Shown piece after piece: positions 1-9,979 of a DNA stretch of 64,000 nucleotides. The notes under the pieces were generated by a model that saw only the letters and a list, made by a program, of their open reading frames with translations, did no database searches and was not told the origin of the DNA. A program made the translations under genes and the position numbers. The DNA lies in contig CANHDJ010000001.1 in the NCBI GenBank assembly GCA_947459425.1, positions 62,001-126,000 of the forward strand. Reading direction: 5' to 3'. Each line of letters begins with the position of its first letter. Within the stretch, counting starts at the first letter, position 1. Origin of the DNA: Ignavibacteria bacterium. GTDB lineage: Bacteria > Bacteroidota > Ignavibacteria > Kapaibacteriales > UBA4661.

Positions 1-17
1 TGGCATCGCAGTCCACA

Positions 18-2114
18 TTGCGGAAAACCCTTATCTGGCAAGTGGTCGCAATAGTTTTTACCGCTTTTCTGCTGTACGGGCAGACCATTCGCTACGGGTA
101 TATGGTTGACGATTCGATGGCAATACTGGATAATGCCGTCGTCAAGCAAGGACTTCAGGGCATTCCGACGCTCTTGACGAAAGACTCATTTTATGGTTTT
201 GACCAAGAGGTCAAGCGCGAGGGACAGCGTAAAACCTATCGCCCCTTGTCGTTTATCATGTTTGCTATCGAATGGGAATTTTTTCCCAATAAGCCCATAG
301 CAGGACATATCATCCATCTAAGTCTTTATGCGGCTTTGAGCGTGATACTATTTTTTTTACTGCGAAATCTTGTCAAAGAAACTGGTACAACAAAACAGCA
401 TCAATTCTTTCGGAAATGGCTTCCCTTCTTAACGGCGCTCTTATTTGTGGTGCATCCGATTCATACCGAAGTTGTCTGCAATATCAAAAGTCGAGATGAG
501 ATTTTGGCGCTGCTGGGGATGCTTTCTGCGCTTTTGCTCCTTGTCAAAAGTAGTGACTCGGGTTCTTTGCCCATGAGGTTTGGTGCGGCATTCTGTTGCG
601 CTTTGGGGCTGTTGGCAAAAGAGAGTGCGATTGGTTTTCTGCCTATTTTTCCGCTTGCTCTTTACTTTTTTCGCCCCGCTCTGCGCCTCAAGGAGATTGC
701 GGTAGTCAGTATGCCTGTTGTGCTGGTTTCTCTTAGCTATTTGGGACTTTGGTTCGGCGTGATGGGGCGCGTTGAAGAGACATTTTATTCGGTTGCCCTG
801 ACGAATCCTTTTGTCAATGCCAGCTTTGCCGAGCGCTCGGCGACTGCTTTCTGGCTTATTTTTCTCTATCTGGGCAAAGCGATTTTTCCGCTCACGCTTT
901 CTCATAGCTACACCTACAACGTCATTCCGATTATGAATTGGTCGGACTGGAAGCCGCTTCTGGGCTTGGGTGTATGTCTTTCACTCGCTTTTTACGCTTT
1001 TGCCCGGACACGGGAGCGCAATTTCTTGGCATTTTGCATTTGGTTTTTTGCCTTCACTATTGCGCTGGCTTCCAATCTTTTCATCTATGTTGGTGGGTTG
1101 TTGGGAGAGCGCTTTATTTTTACGCCATCGGTAGCATCGGTTCTTGCACTCGTGGTATTGTTCGTACAGTTGCTCAAAAGTGAGCGGATATGGGTGTTTG
1201 CGGCGGTGGGAGCGGTGTTTATCGCGTATAGCTCACTGGCACTGAATCGAATAACGGATTGGCAAAGCGAGGAATTGCTCAATAAAGCAGATGCCTTTGC
1301 TACGCCCCAAAGCTATCAAGCGCAAAGCGGCTATGCCAAAGCACTGCTCAAACGCTCACTGGCAGAAACAAATCCTTTAATGAAGCCCCCTCTAATGCGT
1401 GAGGCACTGGAACACTTGGAAATGGCACGAAGAATTGATTCCGTCAACGACCCACAACTTTATACCAACATCGGTTTGTGCTATGAACAACTTGGAGATA
1501 ATGCTAATGCGCTGTCGTACACTAAACAAGGCTACGACAAGGTTCTTGATGCTGCTTTGTACAAAGGCAGACCCGGATACGTCTGCTATGCGGCAAAATG
1601 CTATGGTCAAACGATATTGCGGGCATTTCAAACGGGTCGTTTTTCTGACACTGCCCAATCGCTGAACCTCTTACAGGATGCGGCTTTCGCCCTTCGCACC
1701 GCCATTCAGCGCGACACGCCAACCATTGATGCCGACGTGCCGATGACGCTGGCAAATTGCTACGAAGCGCTCTCCAACTATGACTCGGCTATGACGTTTT
1801 CCGAGAAAGCAATCGCCGTCAAGACTTCACGCCAACAGCACAAAGACAATTACGTCATTATCACCAACAACTACGGCGGAAGCCTGATGCAAGCAGGAAA
1901 ATACGCAGAAGCGGCTGCCGTTTTTGCCAGAGCAGTGCGCACCGTAGAAAACAATGCTCGATTGCAATGGGGCTTAGGAATGGCATATTTCGCGGCAGCC
2001 CGCTACCGCGAGGCGCTTGTACCTTTGCGCCGTGCCGTTGAACTTGATCCGGTGGCGCAGCGCCCGAAAGATGACCTTGCCCGTCTCGAAACTCTGCTCA
2101 AAAACAGCCCATAA
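18..2114 (+). CDS. TMTC-like polytopic membrane protein with C-terminal TPRs (5' end uncertain)
   Basis: About 400 N-terminal residues hold many hydrophobic segments, starting with a membrane helix right after the start. Early acidic and aromatic residues (a VDDS motif near residue 30) and an HPIHTE motif near residue 145 resemble the luminal loops of TMTC/DUF1736 and related GT-C O-mannosyltransferases. From about residue 430 to 698 helical TPR-type repeats follow, ending with a clear repeat around LQWGLGMAYF. Such proteins are thought to be membrane glycosyltransferases with a soluble TPR part. The substrate cannot be told from sequence. The start used is a TTG at base 18, and the frame stays open to the window edge, so a slightly longer protein beginning upstream is possible. 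Family assignment is moderately sure; enzymatic activity is inferred. Confidence 0.75.
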   Translation: MRKTLIWQVVAIVFTAFLLYGQTIRYGYMVDDSMAILDNAVVKQGLQGIPTLLTKDSFYGFDQEVKREGQRKTYRPLSFIMFAIEWEFFPNKPIAGHIIHLSLYAALSVILFFLLRNLVKETGTTKQHQFFRKWLPFLTALLFVVHPIHTEVVCNIKSRDEILALLGMLSALLLLVKSSDSGSLPMRFGAAFCCALGLLAKESAIGFLPIFPLALYFFRPALRLKEIAVVSMPVVLVSLSYLGLWFGVMGRVEETFYSVALTNPFVNASFAERSATAFWLIFLYLGKAIFPLTLSHSYTYNVIPIMNWSDWKPLLGLGVCLSLAFYAFARTRERNFLAFCIWFFAFTIALASNLFIYVGGLLGERFIFTPSVASVLALVVLFVQLLKSERIWVFAAVGAVFIAYSSLALNRITDWQSEELLNKADAFATPQSYQAQSGYAKALLKRSLAETNPLMKPPLMREALEHLEMARRIDSVNDPQLYTNIGLCYEQLGDNANALSYTKQGYDKVLDAALYKGRPGYVCYAAKCYGQTILRAFQTGRFSDTAQSLNLLQDAAFALRTAIQRDTPTIDADVPMTLANCYEALSNYDSAMTFSEKAIAVKTSRQQHKDNYVIITNNYGGSLMQAGKYAEAAAVFARAVRTVENNARLQWGLGMAYFAAARYREALVPLRRAVELDPVAQRPKDDLARLETLLKNSP

Positions 2115-2116
2115 AA

Positions 2117-2150
2117 AAGGCTTGATGAGGCTTTTGCCGCATCAAGCCTT
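2117..2150 (-). terminator. Rho-independent terminator of the GH57 gene
   Basis: A perfect 11-bp inverted repeat (AAGGCTTGATG at 2117-2127, CATCAAGCCTT at 2140-2150) has a 12-base loop. Read on the minus strand it is followed by a run of Us (the A tract at 2113-2118), so it should end transcription of the gene that stops at 2175. The plus-strand side has no U run, so it may only weakly stop the upstream plus-strand gene. Confidence 0.8.
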
Positions 2151-2174
2151 GGATATTTGCTAACGCCAATAAAC

Positions 2175-4049
2175 CTATTTCTTTGTAGCAGATGCTTTCT
2201 TTGCTGGCGCTTTCTTTTCCGTCGGTGCTTTTTTCTCCGTCGCTTTAGCAATGGATTTGCTGTCGCCTGATGCAGATTTTTTCGGTTTGGCTCCCGGAAC
2301 GTAGTCCACGTGCGGTGCAAGCGGGTCGTTCCACCATTCTACACGGAGTTCGGGGAAGATACTATTGCGTGCTTCCATTTCGCCAACGGCTTTATCGTCC
2401 TCTTTCGAGATTTTTTTGGATGTAGCGTAATGGTCGGCAAGGTCGCACAACTTCTTGAAGTCGGAATAATGGAACATAAAGCGGCGTTCTGCATAATCCC
2501 GCGCTGACCACGTTGTGACGAGAAATTGCCAGTCGGAAGATTGCAGCAAAAGCAGTTCGCGCATTGCCTGAGTGCAGAGGCGGCGCATCGTCTCATCCAT
2601 GCTTGCAGGTTGATATTTATTCATCAATTCGTCGAAGCGGTGTTCAGCTTCGTAAATGAGTTCCCACGTCCATTTTGTGCCATCGTTCATCCAAACACCG
2701 TGATTACCGTTTTCGCCCCATGAGCCTTCGGGCATACGCATTACTTCGTGCGGCTTGATGTGGTCAAGCTGCTGCGAAGCGGTAACAGCACTTGCGTAGG
2801 GCGAATGATGCAAAGCCTTGAGCAAAGCCTTGATGAAAAGAGGTCCCTCGAACCACCAGTGTCCAAAAAGCTCCGTATCAAAGGGCAGACAGAGCGTTCC
2901 TTCTTTGCCCGTTTGCTGCTTGTAGTGCGAAAGCGCCCCTTCGATGCAATAGGCAAAGTGATGAACTTGATTGCCGATTTTTCCCAAAATCCAATCAGGA
3001 TTGTAGGGTTGCTTGTACTGCATATCGGCTTTGGTGTCGGTAACGCGCCAGTAACGCAAGCCGGACGGCATTTTCTTTTTGTGGAAATCCAGATAATCGG
3101 GGTCGCCCGGGTAGCCCGCTTCAGCACTCCAAACCTGCATGGCAATATTTTGGTGCCGCGCAAAAGCAACTGCCGTTTTTTGGTTGTCTAAATCGCCGTG
3201 CGAACTGACATTGTAGAGGCTCATTGGCGATTTATCAAAATTCCAAGGGAACTGCGTGTATTCCGGCGAATAGACCGAAAGCATACGCTGTTTATCGCCG
3301 TCTTGGTCAATCAAAACACCAAGTGGAATGCCGCCTTTGGGCAGTTGCTCATCGACAACAAAGTAATCAATGCCCTGCTCTTTGACGTAGTTTTCTACGC
3401 CATAGCGATAGGTTGGGTGTTGGTGGTGCGGCGATTTCAAATAGGTGCGCCAATCAAAGCCCGGGCGATACGCGCATTCTGGCAACCACGTTCCGCGCGG
3501 CGCTTTGCCGAAATATTTGATATAGTTTTCTTTTGCCGCTTTCATCTGCAAGCGGATACTTTTGTCCATGCCCAAAAGCGCGAAATAGCCGTGCGTTGCG
3601 CCACACGTCATCACTTCAATTACACCGGCATCTTGCAGTTTTTTGAAGCCGCTAATGACGGATTTATTGTAGCGGTGCAAGTATTGTTCGCGCTTTTCGG
3701 CATACCACGACTCCCAGAATTTTGCCATCGGCGCAAAAAACTGCTCATGTTCGCTGTGGATGAAATATTCATAATCCGCTTGAGCGCCCAAAATCTTATC
3801 TTGGCAATATTGAACAAAAATTGCCTCGAAATCGGGATGCTCCATCTGTTCACAAAGAACAGGTGAAATATCAAACGTCATCTTAGAAGTGGAGCCTTCT
3901 TCGACGAGTTCGTTCAAAATATTGAGAAGCGGAATGTAACACTCCGCAACCGCCTCGCAAAGCCAATCCGAACCGTGGGGCCAAGCACCGTGATGAAGCA
4001 CCCACGGCAAATGCGTATGCAAGGTAAGAACAACGTTTCCGTTATGCAC
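2175..4049 (-). CDS. Glycoside hydrolase family 57 1,4-alpha-glucan branching enzyme-like protein
   Basis: GH57 (beta/alpha)7-barrel enzyme, probably forming alpha-1,6 branches in glycogen. The N-terminus has the family block HTHLPWVLHHGAWPHGSDWL (residues 11-30). The predicted nucleophile is Glu191 in WLPECAY and the acid/base Asp391 in FDTELFGHWW, matching in order and spacing the Glu and Asp of archaeal GH57 branching enzymes. A DUF1957-type helical C-terminal region follows. Residues from about 587 to 624 form a Lys/Ala/Pro/Ser-rich tail with KKAP repeats like a histone H1 tail, which GH57 enzymes do not normally carry. No other glycogen gene is nearby. Starts with ATG; a terminator follows. 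Confident in family, fairly confident in branching activity, no function known for the tail. Confidence 0.88.
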   Translation of the reverse strand: MHNGNVVLTLHTHLPWVLHHGAWPHGSDWLCEAVAECYIPLLNILNELVEEGSTSKMTFDISPVLCEQMEHPDFEAIFVQYCQDKILGAQADYEYFIHSEHEQFFAPMAKFWESWYAEKREQYLHRYNKSVISGFKKLQDAGVIEVMTCGATHGYFALLGMDKSIRLQMKAAKENYIKYFGKAPRGTWLPECAYRPGFDWRTYLKSPHHQHPTYRYGVENYVKEQGIDYFVVDEQLPKGGIPLGVLIDQDGDKQRMLSVYSPEYTQFPWNFDKSPMSLYNVSSHGDLDNQKTAVAFARHQNIAMQVWSAEAGYPGDPDYLDFHKKKMPSGLRYWRVTDTKADMQYKQPYNPDWILGKIGNQVHHFAYCIEGALSHYKQQTGKEGTLCLPFDTELFGHWWFEGPLFIKALLKALHHSPYASAVTASQQLDHIKPHEVMRMPEGSWGENGNHGVWMNDGTKWTWELIYEAEHRFDELMNKYQPASMDETMRRLCTQAMRELLLLQSSDWQFLVTTWSARDYAERRFMFHYSDFKKLCDLADHYATSKKISKEDDKAVGEMEARNSIFPELRVEWWNDPLAPHVDYVPGAKPKKSASGDSKSIAKATEKKAPTEKKAPAKKASATKK

Positions 4050-4125
4050 AAAAACCTCCTGAAAAGAAAATTACGAATTGAAAAGTACGAATTACGGAGT
4101 TACGAGTGGTGCAACCAACCATTGG

Positions 4126-4458
4126 TTAGTGAAACTGCGCTCCCGAATTGCCGCCAACAGGAAACGTCCCGCCGACAGGATTCATCTGGTGTTCGATATT
4201 GATTTCTCCGTACTGCGCTTCGTAGCGGGTGATATTGTCGTGCAGAGCATGGAGCAGGTATTTTGCGTGTTGTGGTGTCATCACAATACGAGCATGGACG
4301 CGGGCTTTCGGCACACCAGGCAGAATGCGCGTAAAATCAACGATAAATTCCGCTGGTGAGTGGGAAATTATCGCCATGTTAGAGTAGATACCTTCGGCTT
4401 CTTTTTCGCCAAGTTCGATATTGATATTCATGGTCTGGTCTTGAGGAATTTCATTCAT
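4126..4458 (-). CDS. DUF3467 domain protein
   Basis: A 110-residue protein with the whole DUF3467 signature: YSNMAIISHSPAEFIVDF, then a PG-x-PKARVHARIVMTP block and a helix ending in ALHDNITRYEAQYG. The family is small, soluble, common in Bacteroidota and Chlorobi, and of unknown function. It lies 76 bp upstream of the branching enzyme on the same strand, so the two may be co-transcribed, but nothing in the sequence links their roles. The short C-terminal tail is Gly/Asn-rich and variable. Confidence 0.85.
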   Translation of the reverse strand: MNEIPQDQTMNINIELGEKEAEGIYSNMAIISHSPAEFIVDFTRILPGVPKARVHARIVMTPQHAKYLLHALHDNITRYEAQYGEINIEHQMNPVGGTFPVGGNSGAQFH

Positions 4459-4559
4459 GGTGCTGTTTTGGAAAGTACGGTAAAAGAAAAAATTCGGATG
4501 AGGCGGAAAATAGCGTAAATCCCGTGTTTATGCAAGTTTTTTAGAGAGATTTCTATTTT

Positions 4560-6050
4560 TCATTGCGCATCTTCCCGAATCAACTCCGCAGCCATTTTTC
4601 CCGATAAGACCACAAGCGGTACTCCACCACCCGGATGCGACGAACCACCACAAAAATACAAGCCTCGTAAATCCCGGCTACGGTTCGCAGGGCGCATAAA
4701 TGCTGCCATCTGCGTATTCGAGGAAACACCATAGATGCTGCCTTTGTTGCTGCGATAAAGGTCATAGAGGTCTTGCGGGGTGTGCGTGTGTTCGCAGTCT
4801 ATGGCGCTTTCGGCATCAATACCAACAGCAGCAAGACGCTTCAAAACTGACGATTTCATGCGGTCTTTCTCGCGTTGCCAGTTTTGCCCGTTGAGATAGG
4901 GCATATTCAGCAGAACAAACCAATTTTCGCCGCCTTCCGGCGCGTGTGCCGCATCGGTTTTGGCGCTGATGGAAATATACACCGTCGGTTCGTCCGGCGC
5001 TACCTTTTGGGTAAAAATCTGGTCAAATTCCCGCTTGTAGTCGCCCGAAAAAATAATGTTGTGATGCTGAAGTTCAGGAAATGTGCGCTTCATCCCCCAA
5101 TACAAGACCATTCCCGAAAGCGACGGTTCTAAGGCATTAAGCCGCTTTTGACGCGAAGCAAAGCCATCAATAAGCGTATTGTGAGCCTCGACAACATCGG
5201 CATTACACAGCACGTAGTCGGCATCAAATTTTTCGCCATCTACCTGCACACCGCTCACACGCTTGCCGTCGTGGAGAATTTTCTCCACAGCGCATCCCGC
5301 CTTGATTTCCACACCCAACTGCTCTGCAAGCCGCGTCATTTCTTCTGCCAAACGGTACATCCCGCCGCGAACATAGAAACCACCAAAACCATATTCCACC
5401 CAAGGAATAATATTCAGCGTTGCGGGTGCTTCAAAGGGGCTGGAACCGTTGTAGGTGGGATAACGGTCGAAAAGTTGGACAAGGCGCGGGTCGCGGAAAT
5501 ACGCGCTTACGGCGGCATGAACGCTGCGCATGGGGTCAATGCGCGGCAAGCGCAAAAGCGTCGGAATATGCCGTAGATGCAGGAGTTTACGGAGTTCTTG
5601 GAAGGGTGTGAAAAGAAAAATCTCTGCCGTCAGGTCGTAAATTTGTTTGGTGTAATCCAGAAAAGCCTCATAATTCCTCGCTTCCTGCGGCGAAATGATG
5701 GCGTGAAGTTCGTGCATCATGCGCGTTTTGTCGGCGTAGGTGTTGAGTCGTGTACCGTCGGGGTAAAAATAACGGCAAATCGGCTCCACGGGAACAAAAT
5801 CAAGCACCGAAGAGCGCTCTACGCCAGCAAAGTCAAAGAGTTCGTCAAAGACAAAGGGCATCGTTAGTAGCGAAGGACCCGTGCCAAAGCGGTATTCGCC
5901 CTTTTCGCCGCGTAAGGCGAGTGCGCTCATTTTTCCACCCGTGCGCTCATTTTTTTCAAAAAGCTGCACACGAAAACCCATTCGCGCAAGCCGTACTGCG
6001 CCACTCAAGCCCGCCAGACCACCACCGACAACAATAACTTTTCGCTGCAT
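4560..6050 (-). CDS. crtI: CrtI-type phytoene desaturase family FAD oxidoreductase
   Basis: FAD-dependent carotenoid desaturase/isomerase family. The N-terminus has the Rossmann FAD motif VVGGGLAGLSGAVRLARMG followed by FEKNERTGGKM. The C-terminus has the CrtI signature FCGGSSHPGGGVPLVVLSG. Length (496 aa) fits CrtI/CrtN/CrtD enzymes. I chose the ATG at 6050 because the FAD motif starts right after it and AGGACAGG lies just upstream; the open frame extends 13 residues further to 6089. No crtB, crtE or cyclase is present here, so the exact reaction (phytoene desaturation or a later methoxyneurosporene/carotene step) is open. It is divergent from the large sensor kinase gene. Confidence 0.85.
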   Translation of the reverse strand: MQRKVIVVGGGLAGLSGAVRLARMGFRVQLFEKNERTGGKMSALALRGEKGEYRFGTGPSLLTMPFVFDELFDFAGVERSSVLDFVPVEPICRYFYPDGTRLNTYADKTRMMHELHAIISPQEARNYEAFLDYTKQIYDLTAEIFLFTPFQELRKLLHLRHIPTLLRLPRIDPMRSVHAAVSAYFRDPRLVQLFDRYPTYNGSSPFEAPATLNIIPWVEYGFGGFYVRGGMYRLAEEMTRLAEQLGVEIKAGCAVEKILHDGKRVSGVQVDGEKFDADYVLCNADVVEAHNTLIDGFASRQKRLNALEPSLSGMVLYWGMKRTFPELQHHNIIFSGDYKREFDQIFTQKVAPDEPTVYISISAKTDAAHAPEGGENWFVLLNMPYLNGQNWQREKDRMKSSVLKRLAAVGIDAESAIDCEHTHTPQDLYDLYRSNKGSIYGVSSNTQMAAFMRPANRSRDLRGLYFCGGSSHPGGGVPLVVLSGKMAAELIREDAQ

Positions 6051-6355
6051 CGCACCTGTCCTTTTCAAATGGTGAAGAAATAATCGCAAAGCTACGAAAA
6101 AAGCATCATTCTGGCATTATTTTCGCAGAGAAAAGGCAGATAGAACAAAAGATGTTGCTATATTTGTGGTGATGTACTCCAATTTGTGACGGTCATTATT
6201 CGTAATGCCCCAACCAAGAATGTATTTTTATGAGGGATAGTCAAACTATGGGAATTATACCAGTTCAGCACATGGACAGTGATAGTTGGGACACAGACAA
6301 CACCGTCTATGCTACCGAAGCCAGACCGTGCGCCCTTGTGCAATCATTTTTACTC
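6051..6355. other. Divergent intergenic region between crtI and the sensor kinase
   Basis: About 305 bases without a convincing gene. An in-frame extension of the kinase frame reaches back to 6230, but the peptide it adds is polar and precedes a normal signal peptide, so I treat it as leader. The stretch holds a TATATTTG at 6159-6166 and a small ATAGT-caa-ACTAT palindrome at 6237-6249. Confidence 0.5.
6159..6166 (+). promoter_or_regulatory. Candidate Bacteroidota-type -7 element
   Basis: TATATTTG matches the TAnnTTTG -7 box of Bacteroidota primary-sigma promoters exactly. No good -33 TTG partner is visible at 19-21 bases, so this is weak. It would leave a leader of about 180 bases before the ATG at 6356. 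Confidence 0.3.
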
Positions 6356-9300
6356 ATGCGGATAGTGCAACAGACCTCCGCCCTTTTGCGTGATCCCGCC
6401 CTAGTGCTGTGTTTGGTTTTGACGGTGTTTTTTGCTGACAATCTCTCGCTTCCAGCCCAACCAATTGTAAATTTTTCCCATTATTCTGTCGAACAAGGTT
6501 TATCTCAAAGCAATGCATTCCGTATTTTGCAGGATAAGCGCGGCTTTTTATGGATTGCAACGCAAGATGGATTGAACCGTTTTGATGGCTACACCTTCAC
6601 CATTTTTCGGAATACGACACTCACCGGGAGCATCGCTGACAGCCATGTACAAGCGCTTTACGAGGACAATAACGGTATGTTGTGGGTTGGCACAAAGAGC
6701 GGCGGTTTGAGCGTGTTCGATTACACCACTGAAAAATTCACCAATTTTGGCAATGGCGCAAGCGGAAATACCCCTTCGGAAAAGACTGTCGGAAACGATG
6801 TTCGCGCTATTGTGGAAGACGCAAACGGTGCGCTTTGGCTGGCGACAAACGATGGTTTGGGGAAGTTCGATCGCACCACGCGCACGATTATTGCTTACAA
6901 GAATCTCGGCGTGTCGCCGCTTTCCAACGAAATGTATGCGCTTGCAGCAGACAAAGAAGGTTCGCTCTGGATTGGCACCGCCGAAGGACTTCTCAAATTC
7001 TCCCTCAATTCCGGCACAGCAGCGCTCTTCAGCAAAGAGCTTGCTCACCCGAAAGTCTATTCACTTCTTCTCGGCAAGTCAACGAGCCAGTTATGGATTG
7101 GGACGGAAAACGGTTTGAGCGTTTTAGAGAGAGAATCACAGCGATTCACCACACTACGCCAGACCTCGCCAACGATGCAGGTTTTTAGCGTCAATAGCAT
7201 ACGAGCGCTCTGCGAAGATAGGCAAGGCAAACTTTGGCTGGGTACTTACGGTGGCGGGCTGTTACATTTTGACCCTTTGACACAAATATTTACCACTCAT
7301 AAAGCCGAAGACACACGAACCGCATCTCTCAGTAATAATTTTATTATTTCTCTCTACGAAGACCGTTCCGGCGTTATTTGGGCTGGGAGCTACGGGAGCG
7401 GTGTCAATAAATACGACCCCGCATTGGCAAAATTTACGACCTATCAGCGCAACCCCCATAACCCGGCTCCGATAAGTAATCACTTTGTCTATTCCTTCCT
7501 CGAAGACCGCAAAGGTACGCTTTGGGTCGGAACGAGTAACGGACTCAATAAACTCGCCAATCGCACCATGGGCGAGTTCGTTCAGTATTTTCCCAGCATG
7601 AAGTCTGACGGCAGCAATCCACTCAATACGATTCGTGCGATATACGAAGACACCAAGGGAATGTTGTGGTTAGCCACAGGCAAAGGTCTCGTGCGCTTCA
7701 ACCCCACTGACGGGCGATCCACAATCTTTAACCCACCGCACACCAATCCGGGTATCCCTGACACAAACAGCTTCTCTCATGCCATTGTCGCGGACAATGA
7801 CGGAATGCTGTGGCTTGGCACAATGGGTGCGGGTATTTATCGCTTCAATCCTGCATCGGGCAAATTTATCGCTCATTATACCCACGAGCAGAACAATGAA
7901 AATTCGCTAGCGCATAATTATATTTTCAGCCTAAATAAAGACAACAAAGGCGACATTTGGATTGCCACTAATGGCGGTGGTGTATGTCGATTCAAGCCTT
8001 CTATACAAGAGTTTACAAACTACAAACACAATTCCGCCAATCCAGGAAGTTTGAGCAATAATATTGTACGAAGTGTCTATCAAGACCGCAGTGGCAGAGT
8101 ATGGTTCGGGACGGCAGGCGGACTCAATAGATTTGATGCTGAGAAACAAACATTTATTGCTCTGCGCGATAAAGATGGATTGCCGAACAATGTGATTTAT
8201 GGCATTTTGGAGGATAATTCTGGCAATTTGTGGTTAAGCACCAATAAGGGGCTTTCGCGCTACACGCCTGATGTTTCGGCAAAAAGCGATGAGAAGTCTC
8301 TGACACGAATGTTTCATAATTTCGATGCTGCCGATGGCTTGCAGAACAATGAATTTAATACCGGAGCATATTACAAAGGTGCAAGCGGGCGAATGTATTT
8401 TGGCGGTATTCGCGGCTTTAATGAGTTTTTCCCTGACAGCATTCGGAATAATGCGTATATGATGCCCGTTATTATCACGGGGCTTCGTAAGCGTGATATT
8501 CCCGTTGTTTTGCCGCAATCTATTTCTATTATGAAAGAGATTGAAATTCCGGCGCAAGACAACGTGATTTCGTTCCAATTCACTGCTCTCAATTTCACGT
8601 TGCCTGAAAAAAACGTCTATGCCTATAAACTCGAAGGTTTCGACGAAAACTGGCAATACTGCGGCACGCGGCGGGAAGTCACCTACACGAACCTTAGCGG
8701 CGGAACGTATATTCTGCGCGTCAAAGCAGCCAATAACGACGGTGTTTGGAATGAGGAAGGTACGGCGTTGCGAGTTGCGATTCTCCCGTATTGGTACTTG
8801 CGGTGGTGGGCAATAGTGATATGGGTTGGGTTGGCAGGAGCCGCAGCATTCGCGGTGTACAAATGGCGCGTCAAAACGATTGAAGAAACAAATCGCCTTT
8901 TGCAAAAAACTGTTGACGAGCGTACTCAGGAAGTACAGCGCCAAATCACGATCTTGAACGAATTAGCGCAAGAAATTGAACTAGCAAACATGGAATTGCA
9001 AGACCGCAATAGCCAAGTTGAAAATCGCAACGTCCAGTTTGCCGAAATAAACCAGCAACTCAATGAGAAGAATCAACTTCTCGACCAAACGCTGGAGGAG
9101 CTACATTCTCTGAATCAAGAGTTAGAATCGCGCATTCAAGAGCGCACCATCGAACTCAAGCAAGCAAAGGAGGCACTCGAAAACGCGCTTGTGCAGGAAC
9201 AAGAAATCAACACCCTTCGCGCACGGCTTATTGCCTCAATTTCACACGAATTTCGCACTCCCATTACGGTCATACAGTCTTCCTGCGGCATTTTGCAACG

Positions 9301-9916
9301 TTACATTGACAAAATGAGCAGCGACCAGCGCCAAAAGCAATTTGGACATATCGAAGAAAGCTCCAAACGCCTTGTCAGCATCCTTGATGCCGTCATCACG
9401 ATGAGTACCATCGAAAACCGCCAACTTCGCCTTATGCCCGCCGATGTCGTGCGGCGCACCGAAGAATTGGTGCGCGATTTCAACGTAAATCAAGCTCAAG
9501 AATTTGGTGAGAATGCTCACATTATCACGTTTGCAGCCGAAACAGAAACATTGGTGATGAATATTGACGAGGAATCGTTACGGCAAGTCTTGTCCAACGT
9601 TCTGTCCAACGCCGTCAAATTCTCGCCGCCCAAAACAACCGTCGAAGTGACATTCAAGCAGAAATCAGACACCGTGGTTTGGAGCGTGAAAGATGCAGGA
9701 ATGGGCATTGCCGATGAAGATATGCCCTACGTTTTCGACCTTTTTTATCGCTCGGAAAAAACGGAATCCAGCACAATTCAGGGTGTGGGACTTGGTTTAT
9801 CCATCGTCAATAAACTTATTGAAATCATGCGTGGGGAAGTTTGGTTCGAGACTGAAGTCGGCAATGGTACGACGTTTTTTGTCGAAATACCGATTTTACA
9901 ACGCGGAACGATTTAA
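6356..9916 (+). CDS. Propeller/Y_Y_Y sensor histidine kinase
   Basis: Large one-pass sensor kinase (about 1186 aa). After a signal-anchor-like N-terminus come a dozen or more regulator-propeller repeats of the form G-x-LWIGT-x-x-GL (roughly residues 45-690), forming the two periplasmic beta-propellers typical of the family. A Y_Y_Y domain follows (about 700-810, with YTNLSGGTYILRVKA), then one membrane helix (about 815-838), a long coiled coil (about 845-950), HisKA with phospho-acceptor His964 in SISHEFRTP, and an HATPase domain with N box NVLSNAVKFS and G box GVGLGLSIV. It stops there: the receiver and AraC output seen in many Bacteroides hybrid two-component proteins are absent, so it needs a separate partner. 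The ATG at 6356 gives a sensible signal segment. Signal unknown; polysaccharide breakdown products are usual in relatives. Confidence 0.88.
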   Translation: MRIVQQTSALLRDPALVLCLVLTVFFADNLSLPAQPIVNFSHYSVEQGLSQSNAFRILQDKRGFLWIATQDGLNRFDGYTFTIFRNTTLTGSIADSHVQALYEDNNGMLWVGTKSGGLSVFDYTTEKFTNFGNGASGNTPSEKTVGNDVRAIVEDANGALWLATNDGLGKFDRTTRTIIAYKNLGVSPLSNEMYALAADKEGSLWIGTAEGLLKFSLNSGTAALFSKELAHPKVYSLLLGKSTSQLWIGTENGLSVLERESQRFTTLRQTSPTMQVFSVNSIRALCEDRQGKLWLGTYGGGLLHFDPLTQIFTTHKAEDTRTASLSNNFIISLYEDRSGVIWAGSYGSGVNKYDPALAKFTTYQRNPHNPAPISNHFVYSFLEDRKGTLWVGTSNGLNKLANRTMGEFVQYFPSMKSDGSNPLNTIRAIYEDTKGMLWLATGKGLVRFNPTDGRSTIFNPPHTNPGIPDTNSFSHAIVADNDGMLWLGTMGAGIYRFNPASGKFIAHYTHEQNNENSLAHNYIFSLNKDNKGDIWIATNGGGVCRFKPSIQEFTNYKHNSANPGSLSNNIVRSVYQDRSGRVWFGTAGGLNRFDAEKQTFIALRDKDGLPNNVIYGILEDNSGNLWLSTNKGLSRYTPDVSAKSDEKSLTRMFHNFDAADGLQNNEFNTGAYYKGASGRMYFGGIRGFNEFFPDSIRNNAYMMPVIITGLRKRDIPVVLPQSISIMKEIEIPAQDNVISFQFTALNFTLPEKNVYAYKLEGFDENWQYCGTRREVTYTNLSGGTYILRVKAANNDGVWNEEGTALRVAILPYWYLRWWAIVIWVGLAGAAAFAVYKWRVKTIEETNRLLQKTVDERTQEVQRQITILNELAQEIELANMELQDRNSQVENRNVQFAEINQQLNEKNQLLDQTLEELHSLNQELESRIQERTIELKQAKEALENALVQEQEINTLRARLIASISHEFRTPITVIQSSCGILQRYIDKMSSDQRQKQFGHIEESSKRLVSILDAVITMSTIENRQLRLMPADVVRRTEELVRDFNVNQAQEFGENAHIITFAAETETLVMNIDEESLRQVLSNVLSNAVKFSPPKTTVEVTFKQKSDTVVWSVKDAGMGIADEDMPYVFDLFYRSEKTESSTIQGVGLGLSIVNKLIEIMRGEVWFETEVGNGTTFFVEIPILQRGTI

Positions 9917-9979
9917 CACAAATTTTTGCTAAATTACCAATCCGACTGACACATTTTACCACTTTTCTCCTCCGATATT

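Noticed and set aside
3198..3866. Plus-strand open frame of 222 codons
   Set aside because: It is antisense to the GH57 gene including its catalytic motifs.
4060..4110. Repeated TACGAATT-like words between GH57 and DUF3467 genes
   Set aside because: Only two or three short imperfect copies; too few for a CRISPR or a named repeat.
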